From the NCBI GenBank assembly GCA_963808815.1, contig CAWEGI010000017.1:1-64000 (forward strand): a DNA stretch of 64,000 bases. The letters run 5' to 3'. The notes beneath the pieces are model-generated. The model made no database searches. It was not told the DNA's origin and worked only from the letters and a program-made list of their open reading frames with translations. The position numbers were made by a program, and so were the translations under genes. The stretch comes from DATBLE01 sp963808815. GTDB taxonomy: Bacteria > Actinomycetota > Thermoleophilia > Gaiellales > Gaiellaceae. Position 1 is the stretch's first letter; the number at the start of each line of letters is the position of its first letter. Of the stretch, positions 19,825 to 28,219 are shown piece after piece.

Positions 19825-22800
19825 ATGGCAGTCGGCTCCCATCTCGTGGGGCGAGCGGAGGAACTTGCCCTGATCGACCGTGTCCTAACTGACCTTGAGG
19901 ACGGCCGGAATGCGGTTCTTCAGGTGGTCGGAGAGCCGGGCATCGGCAAGACGCGCCTTCTGGCAGAAGCTGCCGACATGGCGGACGGTCGCGGCCACCT
20001 CGTGCTCACTGGAACAGCGTCCGAACTGGAGCGGGACATGCCTTTCGGTGTGTTTGTCGACGCTCTCGCCGAATACGCGCGGGGAATAGAGCCGAGTCGA
20101 TTGGATGCACTCGACGAAGATGTGCGGGGTGAGGTTGCGGCGGTCCTTCCTCCGCTGACCGAGGTCGGCTCTGCCGACGTCACGCACTTAGATGGGCGCT
20201 ACCGCACCCACCGCGCAGTCCGCGAGCTGCTTCAGCTCCTAGCTATCGAAACCCCGCTCGTTCTCGTCCTCGATGACCTCCATTGGGCCGACCCGGGATC
20301 AGTTGAGCTGCTCGGCTCACTCCTCAGGCGGCCGCCTGCCGGACCGGTACTGATCGCGCTGGCTTTCCGTCCACGCCAACTCCCTGAGCGGCTGGCAATC
20401 GGGCTCGCGCGCGCCCTGCGAGATGGGGCCTCGATCGAGATCCTGCTCGGGGCTTTGGACCGCAAGGAAGCTCATCACCTGTTGGGCGAAACGTTCGAGC
20501 TTGCCTCAGCAAATGCTCTGTATGCCGAAAGCGGCGGCAATCCGTTTTATCTCGAGCAACTCGCTCGGGCTTTCGATCGACCTCGGACCCAGCCCGCCCT
20601 ATCGGATATCGCGAGCCTCGCCGGAATACGGATCCCAGCCGCTGTAGCGGCCGCGTTGCGGGAGGAGCTCGGACTTCTCACTCTCTCCGACCGCCTGGTT
20701 CTGGAGGGCGCTGCGGTTTCCGGAGATCCGTTTGACCCAGACCTGGCCGCGGCGGCAGCTGGCGTATCGGAGACTTCCGCGCTCGAGGCACTCGACCAGC
20801 TTCTGCAGCTCGATCTCGTTCGGGAGACCGACGTTCCGAGACGGTATCGATTCCGCCACCCCCTCATTCGCCGTGCGGTCTACGAGTCGACGCTCGGGGG
20901 ATGGCGGCTCGGTGCGCACGAACGCGCAGCCGAGGCACTGTTGCGTCGCGGCGCACCCGCCGCCGTGAGAGCCCACCACGTCGAGCGCTCCGCCCGCGAG
21001 GGCGACGCGGCGGCGATCGCCGTTCTACGAGAAGCCGGCGAGACAACGGCCCGCCGGTCCCCATCGACCGCCGCCCGATGGTTCCAGGCCGCTCTCCACC
21101 TTCTTCGGGCAGACGCCCCGCCGGAGCAGCGTGTCGAGCTGCTCATGGCGCAGGCACAATCACTCGTCGCCGCCGGGCAGTTCGCTGCGGGTCACGCCGC
21201 ATTCCTCGAATGCCTGAACCTCATCCCGGATCAGCTGGTGTCGCTGCGGGTGCGGGTCGTAACCGCTTGCGCCGCCGTCGAACACCTCCTCGGACATCAC
21301 GGACAGGCGTATCGCCGGCTCGAAAAGGCTCTCGGCCAGCTCGAGGACCCGGGATCGAGCGAGGCTGTCTCGCTGCTCATCGAGCTCGCCGTCGGCGGCT
21401 ACTACCGGATGGACTACGAACGGATGAGCCAGTGGGCGATGCAGGCGCTCGCGGCCGCCAAGGATCTCAGCAGTCCGTCGCTTGAAGCAGCTGCGACGGC
21501 CATGCTCGCGTACGGCTCCGTGCTGGCGGGCGAAATCGACCAGGCGAACCTGTGTCGAGCGGAGGCCGCTGCTCTAGTCGACGCACTCCCCGACGACGAG
21601 CTAGCTCTGCGCCTCGACTCCGCTGTCAACCTCGCCGCCGCGGAGCTGAACCTCGAGCACTTCGCCGATGCTGCCGCCCACGGGGAGCGGGCGGTCGGGG
21701 TCTCCCGGGCGACCCAGAAGACCGACGTCGTTCCGCATCTGGTCTATTCCCTTGGCTGGGTTCGCAGACGTCTCGGACAGCTGGAAGCAAGCCGTACGTA
21801 CCTCGAAGGCGCGGTCGAAGGAGCTCGCCTGTCGGGCAACACACAGAGCCTCGCGGGCGCCCTGATCAACCTGTCGCTAACGGCCCTCGATTTGGGCGAC
21901 CTTGAGTTGGCGCTCACGGCCGCAGAAGAAAGCGTAGAACTGACCCGGCAGATGGAGCGAAGCATGGTCTCGGCCTCAGCTGGGCTCGCACTCGCGGCGG
22001 CGCTCCTCGAGGCCGGCGATGCCGCTCGCGCCGTAGACACTCTTGTCGGCCCCGCCGGCGGGGACGATCTGCCCCTCGTGCCGAAGGCCTGGAGACATCA
22101 TTGGTTCGAGTTGCTTGCGCGCTGCTGGCTCGCGCTTGGCCGCGTTGACGACGCCCGGCGCGCAGCTGGTCAAGCCGAAGCCTCCGCCCGTTCGACTGGC
22201 CTTGTGCTGGCGGCCGCGATTGCCGATCGCGCAACGGCCGCGGTCACACTCGCGTCGCACGAGCCGGCGGCGGCGGCACGGCTGGCGCTCGGGTCTGCCG
22301 CGGCTGCGGATAAAGCCGGCGCACCAATCGAATCCGCACGTTCCGCCATCGTGGCCGGCCGTGCACTTGCACAGGCAGGGAGCCGAGAGGACGCCGCAGC
22401 GCAGCTGCGGCAAGCGGCTGAGAAGCTCGACGCGTGCGGGGCCCTGCGCTACAGGAAGCAGGCGGAGCAGGAGTTGCGACTCCTGGGCTACCGTGCGTCA
22501 CGACACGTCCGTACGGCGAGGTCGGATTGGGACGGTCTCGAAGGCCTTACTCAGCGCGAGCTGGAAGTGGCTCGTCTCGTGGTCGACCGGAAGACGAACC
22601 CCGAGATCGCCGCCGAGCTCTTCTTGAGTCAGAAGACGGTCGAAACCCATCTGCGCAACATGTTCCGCAAACTGAACGTGGCGACGCGCGTTGAGCTTGC
22701 CCGAGCGGTCGAGCGTGCGAATCGGCAGCGGCGGTGCGCCCTGACCCGCCTGGCTAGGAACGCGCCGCTCCGGCTTCTTGACTCCTGCGAGGATCTCAAG

Positions 22801-23826
22801 AAGGCTTGTGCGATGCCAGCGCTTGGGCGCCCGCTCCTTGCCCTCGTGCTCGCGGCGCTCCTGGCATCGACCCTCACGTCAGCCACTGAGGCGGGCGGCG
22901 CCAGGGGAGCGGCGAGCTCGGTTCGCGTCGCGTTCTTTGCGTCTTCGCTCGCGAACACGTATGTCCCCGCCCAGCTGGCGGGAGCCAAGAGCGCCGCCGA
23001 GCGACACGGAGGATCCGTAAGCGCCTTCGATGCGCTCTATAACGCCACCAAGCAGGTGGCCCAAGTGCAGGATGCGATCACGTCGAAGAAGTTCAACGTC
23101 TTCGTGATCAGTGCGGTGGACGGCAACGCGCTCGTCCCCCAGATCCGCAGGGCAATCGCGGCCGGAATCAAGGTTGCGTGCATCTCTGCACCCTGCGGAC
23201 CCAACCTCGCCACGCTGAAGCCGCAGGTGAAGGGATTGACCATCCACGTTGGCCACTCATTTGCGAGAAGCGGCCAGCAGTTGGGTGAGGAGATGATCGC
23301 TGCGTGCGGCAACCGGAATCCTTGCAAGGTTGCCTTCCTCCCTGGTCTGTTCTCTTATCCGGCCGACAAGATCCGAACGCAGTCGCTGCACGCTACCCTT
23401 CGCAATCACCCGTCGATCCACATCGTGTCCGAGCAGGAGGGCAAGTACATTGCCGAGTCCGCACGTGCCGCGATGCAGAACATCCTTCAGGCACACAAGG
23501 ATCTGAACGTCGCGGCGACGACCGGCGATCAGATGGCATTCGGCATCGAACGAGCAGTCAAGGCGGCTGGCCTCTCGCGGGACGTGAGGATCATCGGGAA
23601 CGGGGCCAGTGCAGTCGGTATCGCCGCCGTCAAGGCGGGCCGATGGTACGCGACGCTCGTTCTCCTTCCCCGCACCGAGGGCCGGACGGCCACCGACTAC
23701 GCGATTCGCGCCGCCCGCGGGGCGACTGGACTGCCGAGCTCGGTCGACACCGAGAAGCTCTCTCCGATCGGTCCTGTGGCTACGAAGGCGACAGTCAAAG
23801 GCTTCAAACCGGAGTGGCGCGGCTAA
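19825..23826 (+). CDS. LuxR-type AAA regulator reading in frame into an RbsB-like sugar-binding protein
   Basis: One open frame of 1333 codons. Residues 1-970 are a large LuxR/MalT-style regulator: Walker A GEPGIGKT (residues 36-43), Walker B LVLVLDDLHWAD, long helical TPR-like repeats, and a C-terminal LuxR helix-turn-helix LTQRELEVARLVVDRKTNPE with LSQKTVETHLRNMFRKLNVA (about 908-955). After RVELARAVERANRQRR there is no stop. About 25 poorly conserved residues lead to a signal-peptide-like segment and a complete periplasmic sugar-binding domain. Normally these are two genes. A lost stop or an indel near 22735-22800, or a genuine fusion, would each explain it. It heads an operon with RbsA/RbsC-like genes, so the regulator probably controls uptake of that sugar. 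Confidence 0.8.
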   Translation: MAVGSHLVGRAEELALIDRVLTDLEDGRNAVLQVVGEPGIGKTRLLAEAADMADGRGHLVLTGTASELERDMPFGVFVDALAEYARGIEPSRLDALDEDVRGEVAAVLPPLTEVGSADVTHLDGRYRTHRAVRELLQLLAIETPLVLVLDDLHWADPGSVELLGSLLRRPPAGPVLIALAFRPRQLPERLAIGLARALRDGASIEILLGALDRKEAHHLLGETFELASANALYAESGGNPFYLEQLARAFDRPRTQPALSDIASLAGIRIPAAVAAALREELGLLTLSDRLVLEGAAVSGDPFDPDLAAAAAGVSETSALEALDQLLQLDLVRETDVPRRYRFRHPLIRRAVYESTLGGWRLGAHERAAEALLRRGAPAAVRAHHVERSAREGDAAAIAVLREAGETTARRSPSTAARWFQAALHLLRADAPPEQRVELLMAQAQSLVAAGQFAAGHAAFLECLNLIPDQLVSLRVRVVTACAAVEHLLGHHGQAYRRLEKALGQLEDPGSSEAVSLLIELAVGGYYRMDYERMSQWAMQALAAAKDLSSPSLEAAATAMLAYGSVLAGEIDQANLCRAEAAALVDALPDDELALRLDSAVNLAAAELNLEHFADAAAHGERAVGVSRATQKTDVVPHLVYSLGWVRRRLGQLEASRTYLEGAVEGARLSGNTQSLAGALINLSLTALDLGDLELALTAAEESVELTRQMERSMVSASAGLALAAALLEAGDAARAVDTLVGPAGGDDLPLVPKAWRHHWFELLARCWLALGRVDDARRAAGQAEASARSTGLVLAAAIADRATAAVTLASHEPAAAARLALGSAAAADKAGAPIESARSAIVAGRALAQAGSREDAAAQLRQAAEKLDACGALRYRKQAEQELRLLGYRASRHVRTARSDWDGLEGLTQRELEVARLVVDRKTNPEIAAELFLSQKTVETHLRNMFRKLNVATRVELARAVERANRQRRCALTRLARNAPLRLLDSCEDLKKACAMPALGRPLLALVLAALLASTLTSATEAGGARGAASSVRVAFFASSLANTYVPAQLAGAKSAAERHGGSVSAFDALYNATKQVAQVQDAITSKKFNVFVISAVDGNALVPQIRRAIAAGIKVACISAPCGPNLATLKPQVKGLTIHVGHSFARSGQQLGEEMIAACGNRNPCKVAFLPGLFSYPADKIRTQSLHATLRNHPSIHIVSEQEGKYIAESARAAMQNILQAHKDLNVAATTGDQMAFGIERAVKAAGLSRDVRIIGNGASAVGIAAVKAGRWYATLVLLPRTEGRTATDYAIRAARGATGLPSSVDTEKLSPIGPVATKATVKGFKPEWRG
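22813..23826 (+). CDS. Periplasmic sugar-binding protein, RbsB-like (likely independent start inside the long frame)
   Basis: 337 codons from an internal ATG at 22813 with AAGAAGG about 9 bp upstream. MPALGRPLLALVLAALLAST is a typical signal peptide. The mature part reads VRVAFFASSLANTYVPAQLA, AITSKKFNVFVISAVDGNAL, and C-terminal VRIIGNGASAVGIAAVKAGR, the type I periplasmic-binding fold of ribose/autoinducer-2-like binding proteins (Peripla_BP_4). It would deliver a monosaccharide or polyol to the permease encoded by the next two genes. The stop is 43 bp before the RbsA-like start. Confidence 0.7.
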   Translation: MPALGRPLLALVLAALLASTLTSATEAGGARGAASSVRVAFFASSLANTYVPAQLAGAKSAAERHGGSVSAFDALYNATKQVAQVQDAITSKKFNVFVISAVDGNALVPQIRRAIAAGIKVACISAPCGPNLATLKPQVKGLTIHVGHSFARSGQQLGEEMIAACGNRNPCKVAFLPGLFSYPADKIRTQSLHATLRNHPSIHIVSEQEGKYIAESARAAMQNILQAHKDLNVAATTGDQMAFGIERAVKAAGLSRDVRIIGNGASAVGIAAVKAGRWYATLVLLPRTEGRTATDYAIRAARGATGLPSSVDTEKLSPIGPVATKATVKGFKPEWRG

Positions 23827-23869
23827 CGACGTCACTCGCCGCGATCCTCTTTGTAACGCCCGTCGCCGG

Positions 23870-25388
23870 GTGAGCTCCGACATACACGCCGAGATGCGGG
23901 GCATCGGGAAGCGCTTCGGCGGTCTTGAGGCTCTCACTGATGTCACACTCGCGCTTCGCCGCGGCGAGGTGCATGCCCTCGTCGGCGAGAACGGCGCGGG
24001 CAAATCGACCCTGGGCAACGTACTGGCCGGCTCGATTCGGCCTGACCACGGAACGCTCAGGGTCAACGGTCGACCCGTTTCATACCGCTCACCCCGCGAT
24101 GCACTCAGGGACGGCGTGACCCTGATCGGGCAGGAGAGAATCCTCGTCACGACACGCTCCGTGGTGGAGAACGTCTTTCTCGGGGCGGAGCGCACGCGCA
24201 CAGGCGTCGTCAGTCGTCGACGACTGGGTGCGCGCTACCGAATCCTTTGCCAACGAGTCGGGTTCGATCGTTCCCCTCAACGTTGCCGTGACGAGACTCG
24301 GTCGAGCAGATCGGCTCAAGGTCGAGATCATGCGAGCCTTGGCACGGGACGCCGATCTTTTCGTGATCGACGAGCCAACGGCCGGCCTGGCGCAGGACGA
24401 AGCTATGCGGCTGTTGGAGGTCGTTCGCGGGCTGAGGGCGGAGGGCGCATCGGTCCTGTACGTCTCGCACAGTCTCGAGGAGGTTCTTTCGCTGGCGGAC
24501 ACCGTCAGTGTCCTACGCACCGGAAAACTTGTGGAGACCGTTCCGCGCACCAGAGCGACTGTCGAGTCGCTCGTCACTGCAATGCTCGGACGTTCGCTCG
24601 ACTTGACGTTTCCGGAGAAGTCACCTCTCCCCCCGGATGCGCCGGTCGTCCTTTCCGCCCGGAATCTGGGTCGGGCAGGCATCGTCGAAGATGTGTCGTT
24701 CGACCTTCGACGCGGAGAGATCCTTGGTGTGACCGGGCCGGTAGGCAGCGGGTGCACTGAGCTGGTCAGGCTTCTCATTGGTGCTGAGAGGAGCGACCAA
24801 GGGACCGTCCTTTTCGACGGTGAGCCCATCCGAAGGCGTTCGCCTCGCGAGGCCATTCGCCGTGGGATCGTGCTCCTTCCCGAGTCTCGCGAGCAGGAGG
24901 GGCTATTGATGCAGCGGTCGATGGTCGAGAACGTGGCGCTTCCCCATCTCCGCCGAACAAGCCGAGCAGGTGTGCTGCGCCGCCGTTACGAACTCACCCG
25001 CACGACCGAGTTGATCGCGGACGTGGATATCCGCGCTCAGGGGCTGCGATCTCCTGTCTCCACCCTGTCGGGGGGGAACCAGCAGAAGGTCCTGCTCGCA
25101 AAATGGCTCTTCCGGCAACCGCGTGTACTGATCGCCGACGAGCCTACGCGGGGCATCGATGTTGGCGGGAGAAGGGCCATCTACGAGCTCCTCCACTCGC
25201 TCGTTACGTCTGGCATGTCGTTGCTCCTAGTTAGCTCCGAAGCAGAGGAAGTGCTCGGCTTGGCCCATCGCGTGCTGATCATGCGCGAGGGCCGACTCAT
25301 CGCCGAGCTGGATGGATGGACGGCACGCCACCAGGACGTCGTTCGAGCGGCCTTGGGCATGGACCCCGCAGCAGGACACGCCGTTTGA
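23870..25388 (+). CDS. Sugar ABC transporter ATP-binding protein, RbsA-like, two ABC domains (one frameshift)
   Basis: About 505 residues. Start GTG at 23870 (ATG at 23894 is an alternative). Domain 1 has Walker A GENGAGKST and VTLIGQERILVTTRSVVENV. The frame breaks at about 24215-24230, inside the inter-motif loop, and continues RADRLKVEIMRALARDADLF with Walker B FVIDEPTAGL. Domain 2 has the degenerate Walker A usual in this family (GPVGSGCTEL), signature LSGGNQQKVLLAKWL and Walker B IADEPTRGIDVG. The domain 1 signature (VTRLGRADRL) is weaker than the usual LSxAQRQ. It energises import with the RbsC-like permease, whose TTG start overlaps this TGA. Confidence 0.85.
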
Positions 25389-26359
25389 GCGGTTCGGCTG
25401 ACCCCGTAACGACAGGCGAAGCCGATGGCCTAGCGTCGAGCCTGAACTGGATCCGGGACTTCGGCATCGTTGCGAGTGTCTTGGCGCTCTTTGCAGCGCT
25501 TTCAATTGCCTCGGATGCATTCCTGACCTGGACGAACCTCGTCAACATCCTCGATCAATGGGCGCCGGTCGGGATCATGGCCTGCGCAGCCACTTTGGTC
25601 ATCGTCGCGGGTGGGTTCGATCTGTCTGTGGGAGCGGTGTTCGCCGTCGCAGGCATCACAGCGGCAAAGCTCGCCAACGCCACATCGCCCGAGCTGGGCT
25701 TTCTCGCGGGCGTGGGCGTTGGGCTCGCACTTGGCATCGGCAACGGCCTTGTGACCACGGTCGGCCGAATCAATTCCTTCGTCGCGACGCTCGCGTCGGG
25801 CTTCATCATCCGCGGCGTCGCGCTCACGCTCTCGGCTGGCTTTCTCATCACAGTCGACGATTCAAGCTTTCAGGTCCTCGGCACAGGGAAGGCGCTCGGA
25901 GTTCCGTACCCTGTCTGGATCTTTGCCGGGTTCGCGCTCGCGACCGCCTTCCTGCTCGCGCAGACGATCTTCGGCCGATATGTGTACGCGGTCGGCGCGA
26001 ATTCAGCTGCCGCCCGCGTGTCCGGTGTCCGCGTGAATGTCGTCCGCGCGGCAACGTTCGCACTTTCCGGCCTCTCCGCGGGTCTCGCAGGAATCATCGT
26101 CTCGAGCCGGCTGGCGACGGGCCAAGCCGACGCGGGTATTGGAATCGAGTTCTCCGTCATCGCCGCCGTCGTGATCGGCGGTTCGAGCATCTATGGAGGC
26201 GAGGGCACGATCTGGCGGACAGTCCTCGGCGTCTTCTTCCTGGCGATGATCGGGAATGGCTTCAATCTCCTCGACATCAATCCGACGTACCAACAGATCG
26301 TCGAAGGGTCGATCATCCTCCTGGCGATGGGCGTGGACGCTTGGTCCCGACGCACCTGA
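25385..26359 (+). CDS. Sugar ABC transporter permease, RbsC-like
   Basis: 324 residues from a TTG at 25385 that overlaps the preceding TGA. It has eight to ten hydrophobic segments, with the family-typical VIVAGGFDLSVGAVFAVAGI, GLVTTVGRINSFVATLASGF, YAVGANSAAARVSGVRVNVV and VIGGSSIYGGEGTIWRTVLG. Length and motifs match BPD_transp_2 permeases of ribose/xylose systems. It completes the binding protein-ATPase-permease set; no sugar kinase or isomerase follows, so the substrate is not indicated by context. Confidence 0.9.
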   Translation: MSGSADPVTTGEADGLASSLNWIRDFGIVASVLALFAALSIASDAFLTWTNLVNILDQWAPVGIMACAATLVIVAGGFDLSVGAVFAVAGITAAKLANATSPELGFLAGVGVGLALGIGNGLVTTVGRINSFVATLASGFIIRGVALTLSAGFLITVDDSSFQVLGTGKALGVPYPVWIFAGFALATAFLLAQTIFGRYVYAVGANSAAARVSGVRVNVVRAATFALSGLSAGLAGIIVSSRLATGQADAGIGIEFSVIAAVVIGGSSIYGGEGTIWRTVLGVFFLAMIGNGFNLLDINPTYQQIVEGSIILLAMGVDAWSRRT

Positions 26360-26512
26360 CGTCGGAGGCAGGTCCAAGGACGAGAAAGCCCCGCGTTAGG
26401 AACCCGCATCGTCGTTCGCGACGACGCGATGTAGCGAGTGCGACTTTATCGGCCCTGCCGAAGGCCCAAGCCTCGCCTTCGTACACGCATGACGATCGTG
26501 GCCGTCGTTGCC

Positions 26513-26601
26513 GAAGTCGACCTCGGCGCCAAGCTGTCTATCCTGCTCTGGGTTGCGATCGGGTCGCTCATCGGCGGTGTTCTCGCCATCGGGGGAAGCA
26601 C
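26513..26601 (+). repeat. Near-identical copy of part of the 11 kb membrane-protein gene
   Basis: The plus strand here encodes VDLGAKLSILLWVAIGSLIG then GVLAIGGST, matching the TM2 region of the protein at 10886-11656 (minus strand, about 11030-11115). By eye only about four bases differ over nearly 90. The copy has no start, no upstream domain, and ends where a GTGTC/GACAC repeat begins. It is a recent fragment duplication, inverted relative to the source. Confidence 0.8.
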
Positions 26602-26627
26602 CGTGTCCCGAAAGTTCCGACACGCGA

Positions 26628-26658
26628 TTTGGGCACTAGACCCGATCTAGTGCCCAAA
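26628..26658. repeat. Perfect 13-bp inverted repeat
   Basis: TTTGGGCACTAGA at 26628-26640 and TCTAGTGCCCAAA at 26646-26658 flank CCCGA. CGTGTC...GACACG lies just upstream (26600-26623). No T-run follows, so it is not a classical terminator. It may be the end of a lost mobile element or a recombinase site. Confidence 0.6.
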
Positions 26659-27069
26659 CCCGACGGAATTCCCCGGAAACGCGCCTAATCGAAGCCCGGC
26701 AGATGCCAAGAAGCTCGCGAACGGTGACACCGCGGGAGCAACGAAGCTCCTCGCGCAGCTTCAGGCGGTGACGAGCACAGTGGTCTCGGCTCTCTTAAGG
26801 ATTTCCGGCAGGTGGTCACTTTGGACCTGGCAGTTGCACTCGCCACGCGAAGGCCTGCCGGAACCTTGGCGAGTGAGTGCGCTGGAGTCCATCCGGTCGT
26901 GATCCCGCCTTGCCCTGCCCCGATACGTGCCGTCTGCCCGGCCGCACGGAGACCTGTCAAGGCGCGCTAGCGCCGACCCGGGAGCGCGGCGGAGGGGTTG
27001 ACGGGGCGAGCACGACGGGCAGGGTTCGGCACGTTCGGGGCAGGGCGCTCGGGAGGAGTCGCAGTGTTG

Positions 27070-27100
27070 GCCGGGCGCGTAGCGCCCGGCTTCTTTCCTT
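27070..27100 (+). terminator. Rho-independent-type terminator
   Basis: GCCGGGCGC (27070-27078), loop GTA, GCGCCCGGC (27082-27090), then TTCTTTCCTT. A 9-bp perfect stem with a pyrimidine/T-rich tail. No intact gene directly precedes it; the nearest upstream plus-strand operon ends at 26359. Confidence 0.5.
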
Positions 27101-27384
27101 GTACTAGCAACGAAACTCGGGGCTCTGGCTCCGAGGCTCGGTGCCGCTGTCCGGCAGCCGAGCCGTTGGTGGTGCGCCGGAATTGCCCGAGTTTCTCTCT
27201 CGAGAAGCCAGTCGGGGATAAAGACAACTCTGTAGTCGCTGAGACGATCCGCTGGTTTCAGTCAGACGACACGCTCGCATGGGTCAGTGTTCGCGAATCT
27301 CTCCCGAGTTGCGGCGCGATAGCGTCCCGGCGAGATCGAGCTGGCGGCGCCACGGAGTCGTCCACCAGCTCGTCTGTATACACA

Positions 27385-27440
27385 CGTGGCAACGCAGCCT
27401 GTCCGTCTTGAGTAAAGTTGTTGTCTCTGTGGACGACAAG
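27385..27440 (+). repeat. Diverged direct repeat, left copy
   Basis: GTGGCAACGCA-G-CCTGTCCG followed about 30 bp later by CTGTGGACGACAA. The same order occurs at 31076-31130 (GTGGCAACGCA-C-CCTGTCCG, then CTGCGTGGCCGACAA). The two copies bracket the phage-like debris. Confidence 0.45.
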
Positions 27441-27441
27441 C

Positions 27442-27489
27442 TTCTCTCTCCAACCCCCTGTTCGCTCCCGTGATGAGTGACGTCGTCAT
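27442..27489 (-). pseudogene. N-terminal stub of a short-chain dehydrogenase
   Basis: MTTSLITGANRGLEREAC from an ATG at 27489 is the TGxxxGxG nucleotide-binding start of an SDR with the last Gly replaced by Glu. Nothing of the rest of the enzyme follows. Very short; low certainty. Confidence 0.3.
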
Positions 27490-27800
27490 GTCCGACCTCC
27501 AGCGAGCGAGATGGCAGCGGTCTACCCAGCTCATGTCGTCCACTACCCACGATCACTGGCCCGCGTAGATTCGGCGATGCCCGCACGTGGGAGATCGCAG
27601 TGCGGCCAAGGTGCCGACGTTCGTCAGACCGCTGATCGCCGGTTCGCCGAGCCGATTTCTGGTCGCACAGGCGCGAGGGGGCGCCGCGCCTCGGCTTGAG
27701 GCGCGGCGCGGTGTAGACGCTGCGGGTCAGGCCCCGCGGTGGCACGCAGGACGAGGTTGCTCAAGGTGTCTCCTTGGCTTCGCATGGCGGGTGGGTTTCG

Positions 27801-28049
27801 CTAACTGTGCCGGTTCGGGCCAAGGGTCCCGTCCGGCTCGGGATCGCGCGCCAGCCGAAGAATCTTCGCCCGGAACTCCTCCGCCGCCGCCTCGACGTTG
27901 CCCCAATCGAACGGGTCGCCCTCCTGCGGTTGGTAGGCAGCAGCCTTGCCCCAGCCCCTATCGGCCAGGAGCTTGGAAGCTTCGAGCCGGTCCGACGTCC
28001 TTTGCATCGAGTCCTGAGCAATCGACCACCAGAGCTGAGCGATTGCCAT
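27801..28049 (-). pseudogene. Phage packaging-like (terminase small-subunit-like) protein fragment
   Basis: An 82-codon fragment: MAIAQLWWSIAQDSMQ, RLEASKLLADRGWGKAAA and EEFRAKILRLARDPEPDG. The phrase RLEASKLLADRGWGKA resembles small terminase-associated proteins of actinobacterial prophages. The normal N-terminus (helix-turn-helix) is absent: upstream codons change into sequence read from the tRNA-like element at 28122. No ribosome binding site was found. I consider it a remnant; the packaging role rests on recollection of related phrases. Confidence 0.4.
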
Positions 28050-28121
28050 CCCGTCCTCGCCAGTCGCCGCCGCCCTCGTCGAGATTGGCCGGGATCGAGT
28101 GGGCAGGAGGGCGCGACGGCC

Positions 28122-28145
28122 CGGGTTCGAGTCTCGTCGGCTCCA
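28122..28145 (+). other. 3' end of a tRNA-Ala/tmRNA-like gene (T-arm plus acceptor)
   Basis: CGGG-TTCGAGT-CTCG forms a T-arm, followed by the acceptor strand CGGCTCC and discriminator A. The T at acceptor position 70 and A73 are alanine identity features, shared by tRNA-Ala and tmRNA. The outermost T-stem pair is mismatched and nothing upstream folds as tRNA. Such 3' fragments are typical integration scars. Confidence 0.4.
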
Positions 28146-28219
28146 CTGTTCCTTGCGGGCGACCGCGGGTTGCATGTCGGCAGAGCGGCGGTTAGCCTCA
28201 CTCCGGAAGGAATGACGGG

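Larger units (their letters stand above)
26360..28219. other. Decayed, gene-poor region
   Basis: About 1.9 kb without an intact gene. It contains a copied gene fragment (26.5 kb), a perfect inverted repeat (26.63 kb), a protein-like stretch at 26700-26795 (AKKLANGDTAGATKLLAQLQ) that has no start, a hairpin terminator (27.07 kb), an SDR stub, a phage-like fragment and a tRNA/tmRNA-like 3' end, each listed separately. The remainder shows no recognisable similarity. Confidence 0.6.

Noticed and set aside
26700..26795. Protein-like stretch AKKLANGDTAGATKLLAQLQ
   Set aside because: It could be the C-terminus of a lost gene, but it is too short to assign and has no start.
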